A DNA stretch of 36,017 nt, from positions 1 to 36,017 of the forward strand of contig RPRI01000040.1 of assembly GCA_003818505.1 (NCBI GenBank), given 5' to 3'. This DNA is from Desulfobacteraceae bacterium (GTDB lineage Bacteria; Desulfobacterota; Desulfobacteria; Desulfobacterales; RPRI01). A program made the translations under genes and the position numbers. Positions 11,885 to 18,716 of this stretch are shown here, one piece after another; position 1 is the first letter of the stretch, and each line of letters starts with the position of its first letter. A model generated the notes under the pieces. That model worked only from the letters and a program-made list of their open reading frames with translations, did no database searches and was not told the origin of the DNA.

Positions 11885-13174
11885 ATGAAGTTTCTGGCCG
11901 ATTTACATATTCATTCACGCTATTCACTGGCAACATCGAAAAACACGGATGTTGAGAGTCTTTGTATCTCTGCAAGAAAAAAAGGAATAACCGTGCTTGG
12001 AACGGGCGATTTTACGCATCCCGCCTGGTTTGGAGAATTAAAAGAAAAACTTGTTCGGGCCAAAGACGGTCTGTATAAACCCAATAAGAGTATCTCCGGC
12101 AAAATTGAAAAATTTATTCCGGAATCATGCGAAGGAATAATCCGGTTTATCCCGACCGCTGAGATATGTAACATATATAAAAAGGGCGGCAGAACCAGAA
12201 AAATTCACAGCATTATATTATTACCGGATCTTTCTCTGGCTGAGAAACTGAACCGGAGACTAAGGAAAATAGGAAAGACCGAATCCGACGGAAGGCCCAT
12301 ATTTACATTTGATGTGGTAAATCTGCTTGAAATGGTTTTTGATATAACAGACAGGGCAATGTTCATTCCTGCCCATATATGGACACCATGGTATTCGCTC
12401 TTTGGCTCAAGGTCCGGGTTTGATTCGATGGAGGAATGCTTCGGAGATTTTTCAAAATATATATTTGCAGCAGAGACGGGATTGTCTTCAGACCCAGACA
12501 TGTGCCGGAGATTTTCCGGTCTGGACGGAGTAACGCTCATTTCCAATTCGGACGCCCACTCTCCCATGAAAATAGGCAGAGAGGCGAATATTTTCAACAC
12601 CTCCGTCTGTTATGATTCAATAATATTAGCAATAAAGAAAGGCTGCCCGGAAGAGTTTGCCGGCACCGTTGAATACTATCCGGAAGAAGGCAAGTATTAC
12701 GCGGACGGACACAGAAACTGCAGACAGTCTCTCCTGCCTGAAGAAACGGACAGATGCGGAGGTGTCTGCCCGGTATGCAGGAAACAGATAACAATCGGCG
12801 TGCTCCATAGAATTCAGGCGCTTTCGGATAAAGCAAAAAAGAAAGAGACAACGCAGAAATATCTTAAGACAATCCCTCTGTTAGAGATTCTTTCGGAAAT
12901 TTTTCAATTGAACCCGGGTTCAAAAAAATTATTGCTCTGGTATAATAAATTACTGGAACAGTTCGGGCCTGAACTTGATATTCTTAATTTCACAGGCATC
13001 GGTGAAATCAGAAATTCAGGAGTCCCTCTTCTTGCGGAAGCAATAGAACGGATGAGAAAAAACGAAGTAACGATTACACCCGGTTTTGACGGAAAATACG
13101 GAACCATCGAAATATTTAAAAAAGAAGAAATAGCTGGTATGAAATTAATGCTGAACCGGTTATCTGGTATATAG
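11885..13174 (+). CDS. PHP-domain protein, endonuclease Q family (TIGR00375)
   Basis: A 429-residue PHP-fold metallo-nuclease candidate. The start KFLADLHIHSRYSLAT gives metal ligands His8 and His10. Further ligand candidates are Asp42 (GTGDFTHP), Glu93 (TAEICNIY), His108, His164 (IPAHIWTPW), Glu197 (AAETGLSSDP), and Asp223/His225 (SNSDAHSP). A Cys cluster (Cys279, Cys291, Cys295, Cys298 around CGGVCPVCRK) looks like the zinc site of archaeal EndoQ, which nicks DNA 5' of deaminated bases and abasic sites. A C-terminal LDILNFTGIGEI segment resembles the family's DNA-binding end. It is divergent from the RdgC-like pair. The closest alternative is an uncharacterised PHP hydrolase. Repair of deaminated DNA is inferred from family membership. 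Confidence 0.8.
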   Translation: MKFLADLHIHSRYSLATSKNTDVESLCISARKKGITVLGTGDFTHPAWFGELKEKLVRAKDGLYKPNKSISGKIEKFIPESCEGIIRFIPTAEICNIYKKGGRTRKIHSIILLPDLSLAEKLNRRLRKIGKTESDGRPIFTFDVVNLLEMVFDITDRAMFIPAHIWTPWYSLFGSRSGFDSMEECFGDFSKYIFAAETGLSSDPDMCRRFSGLDGVTLISNSDAHSPMKIGREANIFNTSVCYDSIILAIKKGCPEEFAGTVEYYPEEGKYYADGHRNCRQSLLPEETDRCGGVCPVCRKQITIGVLHRIQALSDKAKKKETTQKYLKTIPLLEILSEIFQLNPGSKKLLLWYNKLLEQFGPELDILNFTGIGEIRNSGVPLLAEAIERMRKNEVTITPGFDGKYGTIEIFKKEEIAGMKLMLNRLSGI

Positions 13175-13190
13175 GCGGTTTTATAACCGC
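13175..13190 (+). other. stem-loop directly after the EndoQ-like gene
   Basis: A perfect 6-bp stem GCGGTT/AACCGC with a TTAT loop at 13175-13190 begins at the base after the stop codon. No T-run follows (AATATATTG), so it is at best a weak terminator or an mRNA 3'-end stabiliser. Confidence 0.4.
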
Positions 13191-13227
13191 AATATATTGA
13201 TATTTAATCTAATTGTTATATTTCCTC

Positions 13228-13255
13228 TTGAAATGTTTAAAAAGTTATGTATAAT
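13228..13255 (+). promoter_or_regulatory. sigma-70-type promoter for the lytic transglycosylase gene
   Basis: TTGAAA at 13228-13233, a 16-base spacer, and a perfect TATAAT at 13250-13255. A second TATAAT follows at 13260-13265. It lies about 80 bases upstream of the ATG at 13334. Confidence 0.5.
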
Positions 13256-13333
13256 TTAATATAATTTAGTTGAAGCTGAGAGAATAGATAAAATTATAAA
13301 ACAGTATATTGTTGCGGAATCGGGCCTGGGATT

Positions 13334-13963
13334 ATGGTGAAAAAATTTTTCTTAAATAATGCACGGAAAGCGGCGCTGACCGGGATTTTTTCCGTTCTGT
13401 TGGTGATTGGATCCTGCCTTCCCTCTTTTGCCGTAGGCGATATATATAAATTCATAGATGAAAACGGCGTGGTACATTTTACCAATGTGCCCGCAAATCC
13501 GTCTTATCAATACAGGTTGTTCATAAAAGATTATACTTCAAGAAAACCGCTGCGCTTAAGTTCTTATTCACCGGACGTATATGATGACATGATTACAGAA
13601 GCTTCCAGAAGGCACGGGATTGCATTTTCCCTGCTGAAAGCCGTTATAAAGGTTGAATCCGATTTTAATCCGAGAGCGGTTTCCAGAGCAGGCGCATTGG
13701 GGTTAATGCAGATAATGCCTGTAAATGCGAAAGCTTTCGGAATGAGAGATCCTTTTGATCCGAGGGAAAATATTCTTACAGGAACACAGTATTTCAGGGA
13801 ACTCCTCGAGCGGTTCAACGGAAAACTGCATCTTGCTCTTGCTGCCTATAATGCCGGACCAACGGTTGTTGACCGTTATAACAGCATTCCTCCGATAAAA
13901 GAAACCGAAGATTACGTCGAAATGGTCATGAAATATTTTAATCTTTTTAAAAAGAAAGATTAA
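13334..13963 (+). CDS. SLT-type lytic transglycosylase with DUF4124-like N-terminus
   Basis: Periplasmic enzyme that cleaves peptidoglycan between MurNAc and GlcNAc with anhydro-MurNAc formation. The 209 residues comprise a signal peptide (about 1-33; hydrophobic core then PSFAV), a short DUF4124-like module (GDIYKFIDENGVVHFTNVP, 35-53), and an SLT domain from about residue 80. Catalytic Glu108 sits in KAVIKVESDFNP. GLMQIMP (123-129) and AYNAGP (171-176) are the other hallmark motifs. Cys28 in VIGSC could be a lipobox, but the following PSFA cleavage site fits ordinary secretion better. The ribosome binding site is weak. A patatin-like lipoprotein gene follows on the same strand. Confidence 0.92.
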   Translation: MVKKFFLNNARKAALTGIFSVLLVIGSCLPSFAVGDIYKFIDENGVVHFTNVPANPSYQYRLFIKDYTSRKPLRLSSYSPDVYDDMITEASRRHGIAFSLLKAVIKVESDFNPRAVSRAGALGLMQIMPVNAKAFGMRDPFDPRENILTGTQYFRELLERFNGKLHLALAAYNAGPTVVDRYNSIPPIKETEDYVEMVMKYFNLFKKKD

Positions 13964-14044
13964 CTTCCAAAACAGCTTAATGGTGGGTTATCTTAAAAAC
14001 AGAATTTCGCTTAGAATTTGTAGTTATCCGCCAAAAGGAAATAC

Positions 14045-14974
14045 ATGTATAACTCTTATTATATCAGGTTGTTATCAATATTTCTGCTGGTTTCTGTTTT
14101 TCTGCATGCCTGCGCTACTACAGGCACGATGGAAGAAAAGCCGTCTGCTGCAATAAAAGAAGTTTTGCCCAAAATAGGTCTTGCGCTTGGAGGCGGTGGC
14201 GCCCGGGGATTTGCAGAGATAGGGGTATTAAGAGTCCTTGAACAGGAGAAGATACCCATCGATGTTGTTGTGGGAACTTCTGTTGGCAGCCTGATAGGAG
14301 CAATTTATGCCGATTCAGGCAGTGTGCTTGATGCTGAATTTATCGCGATCTCAATAACCGAAGAGGATATTTTTGATTTCAGGGTTTTCTCTTTCCTTTC
14401 GGGCGGCTTTGTAAAGGGAGAAAAACTCAAATCTTTTTTGAACACCCGTCTTCGCAGTAAAAACATCGAAAACATGAAAATTCCATACGGCGCTGTATCG
14501 GTTGATTTGAGAACAGGACAGGCCGTGCTTTTCGACCGTGGCCCTGTTGCGAGGGCAGTTCACGCCTCCTGCGCCATACCAGGTGTTTTTGTTCCTGTTG
14601 AAATCGGAGGCAGGGTTTTTGTCGACGGGGGAGTCACAGACCCCATTCCGGTTGATTTTGCAGTAAAAAAAGGAGCAGATGTTGTCATTGCAGTAGCCAT
14701 CTCTCCCGCCCTGCCTCAGGTTGCACCGAAAAATCCGATAGAAGTGGTGTTTCATGCCGTTACAATAATGTCTTCCGAGATAGCAGTGCTTGGAGCAAAG
14801 AAGGCTGATGTTGTTATTCATCCGGATGTCGGAAGTGTCGCCTACGACGATTTTGGTCAGAAGAAAAGGCTTATTGAAGCGGGCGAAAAGGCTGCGCGCG
14901 CAGCTTTACCGGAGATACGTGCCGCGATCAGAGCAAAGACAAAACGGGTTCCGGTGACGGAAGAAAAGAAATAG
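14045..14974 (+). CDS. patatin-like phospholipase lipoprotein (RssA/NTE family)
   Basis: Serine acyl hydrolase acting on phospholipids or other acyl esters. The N-terminal signal ends in a lipobox LHAC (Cys23), so it is probably a lipoprotein. The patatin domain has the oxyanion glycine loop GGGGARG (49-55), nucleophile Ser79 in GTSVG, and catalytic Asp194 in VDGG. This gives the complete Ser-Asp dyad over 309 residues. The ATG at 14045 has an AAAGGAAA ribosome binding site. It follows the lytic transglycosylase by 81 bases and converges with glgB. The natural substrate cannot be read from the sequence. RssA-like proteins of this length are common in Gram-negative envelopes. Confidence 0.88.
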   Translation: MYNSYYIRLLSIFLLVSVFLHACATTGTMEEKPSAAIKEVLPKIGLALGGGGARGFAEIGVLRVLEQEKIPIDVVVGTSVGSLIGAIYADSGSVLDAEFIAISITEEDIFDFRVFSFLSGGFVKGEKLKSFLNTRLRSKNIENMKIPYGAVSVDLRTGQAVLFDRGPVARAVHASCAIPGVFVPVEIGGRVFVDGGVTDPIPVDFAVKKGADVVIAVAISPALPQVAPKNPIEVVFHAVTIMSSEIAVLGAKKADVVIHPDVGSVAYDDFGQKKRLIEAGEKAARAALPEIRAAIRAKTKRVPVTEEKK

Positions 14975-15089
14975 GGGAAACAAGGGGTTCAGGCTTCAAG
15001 GGTTCTATGGTTCAATCGAAGGGCTGGACTGGCTCTTTTGCTTGACCCCAAGGTCTCTCTGCTCCTTGAACCCTTATTGGAGCGCTGGT
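14975..15089. repeat. convergent intergenic region with degenerate GGTTCAAGG-type repeats
   Basis: Between the patatin gene and glgB, several variants of an AAGGGTTCAAGG-like word occur in both orientations, for example AAGGGGTTCAGG at 14982-14993 and CCTTGAACCCTT at 15064-15075. They could form a long imperfect stem serving both convergent transcripts. There is no compact hairpin with a T-run. Confidence 0.35.
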
Positions 15090-17126
15090 TTATTCCGTGT
15101 ATTTTAAAACTATTCCAGTACGGGTCGGAAGATAAAGGCTGATAAACTGGCGCGTTGAGTTTCTCGCCTTATCCAAAAGAGTGTGGTGTTCCTGTCCCTG
15201 GTTAAGGCGGTCATATCCTCCGAATTCCTTTGAATCGCTGTCAAAAATCATCTTATATGTTCCGGGAGGAGCATCAAAACAATAGTCGGTGAAGGAGCGG
15301 GTGGGGTGAAAATTGAAGGCAAAAAGAAGACCGGCCCTCCGGAAAGATATTACCTTGTCATTTGTATTTTCATATAATAGCATGGGCGATGAAGAGGCGA
15401 GAAGATTAAAATTCTTTGCCAAGACAATCATGTCGCGGTCGAAATTTGCCAGAAGTCGGTATTTTAGCGAAGGGTCGTCCGCAAGATGCCACTGGCGCCT
15501 TGCATAATGATATGACCAGTTATTGCCAGGTCTTGGAAAATCAATCCAGTCTGGGTGACCGAATTCGTTACCCATGAAATTCAGATATCCGTTTCCGGCT
15601 GCAGCCATAGTGATAAGTCTTATTAATTTATGCAAAGCGATTCCCCTGTCGACCCTGAAGTTGTCATCATTTATGGTCATGTGCTCATACATATCGGAGC
15701 CGATGAGCCGGAAAATGAGGGATTGATCGCCTACGAGAGCCTGATCATGAGATTCGCAATAGCTAATGGATTTTTCTTCAATCCGCCGGTTGTTGAGTTC
15801 ATACCAGAGATGGCCGGTCGGCCATTGTTCATCGTATGAATCCTTGACCAACCTTATCCAGTAGTCCGGTATTCCCATTGAAAACCGGTAGTCGAAACCG
15901 AAGCCCCCTTCCGATAAAGGAACAGCAAGCCCCGGCATTCCGCTTATATCTTCCGCTATTGTTACCGCATCCGGTCTGATAGCATGAGTCAGTTTATTTG
16001 CTAACGATAGATAGGTCAAGGCATCATCATCAACATCCTCGTTGAAGTAATCTTCGTGTGATGTAAACGTTTTTCCCAGACCATGATGGAGATACAGCAT
16101 GCTTGTTACGCCGTCAAACCTGAATCCGTCAAAATGGTATTCATCGAGCCAGAACCTGCAGTTGGAAAGAAGAAAATGCAGAACCTGAAATTTTCCATAA
16201 TCAAAACAGCGGGAATTCCACGCGCTGTGCATCCCTCGAGAGCCTTCATGAAAGTACTGGTGCAGGGTTCCGTCGAAACAGCTTAACCCCTCAACTTCAT
16301 TACAAACAGCATGGGAGTGAATTATATCCATTATGACCGCAATGCCTGCCAAATGGGCCGAGTCGATAAGTTTTTTCAAATCTTCGGGTGTTCCGAAACG
16401 AGATGACGGGGCGAAGAAACTTGAAACCTGATATCCGAATGATGCGTAATAGGGATGTTCCGGGATAGCCATAAGCTGGATCATGTTGTAACCGGAGGAA
16501 ATTATACGGGGCAGTATTTTATCCGTAAATTCTCTGTATGAACCGATTTTACCTTCCTGCTGGGCCATGCCTATATGGGCTTCATATATGAAAACTGCAT
16601 CCTGCCGGCACTTGAAATCAGGACAGCGCCATGCATAAGGCTTTTGAGGAAACCAGACCTGGGCGTTGAAAATAAGCGTTTGCGGGTCCTGGATAACCCT
16701 GTTGGCATAAGCAGGGATGCGGTCGCCTTCCCCGCCTGGCCATCTGATCCGGAGCCTGTAAAGGTCGCCGTGTTTCAGGGCTTCTGCCGGAAGAGCAATT
16801 TCCCAAACCCCATCCTCGTTAATTCTTTTTAATGAAAATTCAGTTTTTTCCCGCCAGCCCGTCATGTCCCCAATGAGGCATATTGAAACTGCATTAGGAG
16901 CCCATTCACGGAAAATCCATACGTTTTCAGAAAAATGAAGGCCGAAGAAAGTATGTCCCGAAGCAAAATCGGCAAGATTATTGCTGTTTTTAACAAGAAG
17001 AGCCTCTTTTTCGATTACCTTGTTTATCCTTTTTAAAACTGAAGTTTTATAGGTTTTAAGGAACGGATCGTTTTCATAAAACCGGTGATTATTGTCAGGG
17101 GTTGTTTTCACAACAGGCTGCCTCAC
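15090..17126 (-). CDS. glgB: 1,4-alpha-glucan branching enzyme, eukaryote-like GH13_8 type
   Basis: Transfers alpha-1,4 glucan segments to form alpha-1,6 branches in glycogen. The 678 residues consist of an N-terminal CBM48 (FREWAPNAVSICLIGDMTGW, 72-91), the GH13 barrel and a C-terminal beta domain. Catalytic residues are nucleophile Asp338 (DGFRFDGVTSM), acid/base Glu392 (TIAEDISGMP) and Asp461 (CESHDQALVGD). Runs such as EHPYYASFGYQVSSFFA, RFDGVTSMLYLHHG and YLNFMGNEFGHPDWIDFPR are, from memory, much closer to animal and plant branching enzymes than to E. coli GlgB, and the length also fits that class. It is last in the glycogen cluster, 10 bases after glgA. Confidence 0.93.
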   Translation of the reverse strand: MRQPVVKTTPDNNHRFYENDPFLKTYKTSVLKRINKVIEKEALLVKNSNNLADFASGHTFFGLHFSENVWIFREWAPNAVSICLIGDMTGWREKTEFSLKRINEDGVWEIALPAEALKHGDLYRLRIRWPGGEGDRIPAYANRVIQDPQTLIFNAQVWFPQKPYAWRCPDFKCRQDAVFIYEAHIGMAQQEGKIGSYREFTDKILPRIISSGYNMIQLMAIPEHPYYASFGYQVSSFFAPSSRFGTPEDLKKLIDSAHLAGIAVIMDIIHSHAVCNEVEGLSCFDGTLHQYFHEGSRGMHSAWNSRCFDYGKFQVLHFLLSNCRFWLDEYHFDGFRFDGVTSMLYLHHGLGKTFTSHEDYFNEDVDDDALTYLSLANKLTHAIRPDAVTIAEDISGMPGLAVPLSEGGFGFDYRFSMGIPDYWIRLVKDSYDEQWPTGHLWYELNNRRIEEKSISYCESHDQALVGDQSLIFRLIGSDMYEHMTINDDNFRVDRGIALHKLIRLITMAAAGNGYLNFMGNEFGHPDWIDFPRPGNNWSYHYARRQWHLADDPSLKYRLLANFDRDMIVLAKNFNLLASSSPMLLYENTNDKVISFRRAGLLFAFNFHPTRSFTDYCFDAPPGTYKMIFDSDSKEFGGYDRLNQGQEHHTLLDKARNSTRQFISLYLPTRTGIVLKYTE

Positions 17127-17136
17127 GAAAAAGTGT

Positions 17137-18657
17137 TTACCAAGAGTTAATCAGGGGGCGTTGCAGCATCTTTTCATAAAGATTAATATACTGACGCGCC
17201 GTAACGGAATGGTTGAAATTAGCAAGGCTCTCAAGCATGACTCTTTTTATCTGCTTTTGTTTTACCTTCTGAGGTAAATCGAAAAAAGTCATTGCCTGAC
17301 GAATTGCCCAGAGAAGTCCCTCGGTATCATAAAATTTAAAGAGAAAACCGTTTCCCGTATCTTTTTCAGGAGCCAGTTCTGTTATGGTATCGTGCAGGCC
17401 TCCAGTATCATGTGCAACAGGCAGTGAGCCGTATAACGGGCCAATCATCTGCGGCAGGCCGCACGGTTCAAAGCGAGAGGGCATAAGCACGAAATCCGAG
17501 GCGGCATATGCAAGTCGTTCAAGGTTTTCATCGAAATCACACACAGCTACACGGTTTTGAAACCGGTGAAAATCGACGATATTTTTGAAATGGGGTTGAT
17601 ATTCCCCGTTTGCAACGAAAACGATCTGAAGATTCCTGTGCCAGTACGAAGAAACAACAGCATAAAGGATCTCAGCAAGAAGCTGCGATCCTTTTTGTAC
17701 CGAGTCAAGCCTTGATGGCCAGAAAAACATCGGTGCCGAATCATCCTGTATAAGCCCCAGTCTTTTCTGAAAGGCGCGTTTGTTTTCGGCCTTTCCCCTA
17801 GCGAAATCTTTTGCGGAAAACCGGCATTTAATCTCGCTGTCTGTGGCCGGATTGAAAGATGAATCAGGCGCATTAAGTATTCCGGCCGCGCACCCGGCGA
17901 ACCATTTGTTTGAAAGTTCCTGTTTCAGATAGGTTTCGACAAAAGAATGTTTGTCTTCGATTATCTCTGCAAGAAAGGTCGGGCTGACCGTATTAACAAA
18001 ATGAGCTGCAAAAACCCCGCTTGTCAGGAGATCTACCGGGTTTGATTCGCGTGTTCCCCAGTAATCATATGCCATGCGTTCATAGTAAAAATTCTGCCAG
18101 TATGAAGCAGCGTCTATTCCTATATCTTCAATGTTTGAAAGATAAGTTTTCTTTGTGTGGATGTTATGAATTGTAAACAAACAGGGTATGCCAAGCTTTC
18201 TCGATACAGCAGGTATCAGTCCGGTCATCCAGTCGTTACAATGTATAAGATCGGGTCTTACGCGAGGTATGATGTTGTTTATAACTTCGCGCTGAAATGA
18301 AAGGCCTATTTTAAGGTTTTCCCAGCCATAGTCTGAATAAACATGATTAAGGTAATAAAAGACCCTGTCTTCGGCCAGATGAATCCTTTCATCAGGCATT
18401 TTGCGTCGTATTAAATCCAGCTCTTTATCGAAAATATGCGCCAACTGGGCGCTGAAGATACCACGGTAATCGGGCAGGGCGACGTGTACATCAGCTCCTT
18501 GGTCAAAAAGGGCGCTTATCAGCGCTGCAGAAACATCAGCCAGTCCCCCGGCTTTTGCTGTGAGACGGTTTGCAATATTGCCCATCCCTTCCGGAAGGGA
18601 TGTAACTTCCGGGGTTACGATAAGTATCCTGGGATTTTTTTTCGGATCATCATTCAT
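17137..18657 (-). CDS. glgA: glycogen/starch synthase (GT5)
   Basis: Extends alpha-1,4-glucan from a nucleotide sugar, normally ADP-glucose in bacteria. The 506-residue GT-B fold has the N-terminal donor-binding loop as KAGGLADV (Lys35), where KTGGLADV is usual. NDWMTGLIP at 141-149 replaces the common HDW segment. AAGILNAPD precedes the linker, and the C-terminal RFEPCGLPQ carries Glu397, followed by HDTGGLHDTI. Start ATG 18657 has an AAGGAAAG ribosome binding site. It lies 59 bases after glgP and 10 before glgB. No glgC (ADP-glucose pyrophosphorylase) is in this window, so the donor source is unknown, and UDP-glucose cannot be excluded. Confidence 0.92.
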   Translation of the reverse strand: MNDDPKKNPRILIVTPEVTSLPEGMGNIANRLTAKAGGLADVSAALISALFDQGADVHVALPDYRGIFSAQLAHIFDKELDLIRRKMPDERIHLAEDRVFYYLNHVYSDYGWENLKIGLSFQREVINNIIPRVRPDLIHCNDWMTGLIPAVSRKLGIPCLFTIHNIHTKKTYLSNIEDIGIDAASYWQNFYYERMAYDYWGTRESNPVDLLTSGVFAAHFVNTVSPTFLAEIIEDKHSFVETYLKQELSNKWFAGCAAGILNAPDSSFNPATDSEIKCRFSAKDFARGKAENKRAFQKRLGLIQDDSAPMFFWPSRLDSVQKGSQLLAEILYAVVSSYWHRNLQIVFVANGEYQPHFKNIVDFHRFQNRVAVCDFDENLERLAYAASDFVLMPSRFEPCGLPQMIGPLYGSLPVAHDTGGLHDTITELAPEKDTGNGFLFKFYDTEGLLWAIRQAMTFFDLPQKVKQKQIKRVMLESLANFNHSVTARQYINLYEKMLQRPLINSW

Positions 18658-18716
18658 TGGTCTTTCCTTGGTTGGACTTTAAAAAACTTTATTAAAGCTC
18701 CCTGTTTCGGTTAATA

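Noticed and set aside
13334-13963. Lipoprotein signal (Cys28) in the lytic transglycosylase
   Set aside because: VIGSC loosely fits a lipobox, but the following PSFA site and downstream folded domain fit ordinary signal peptidase I cleavage better.
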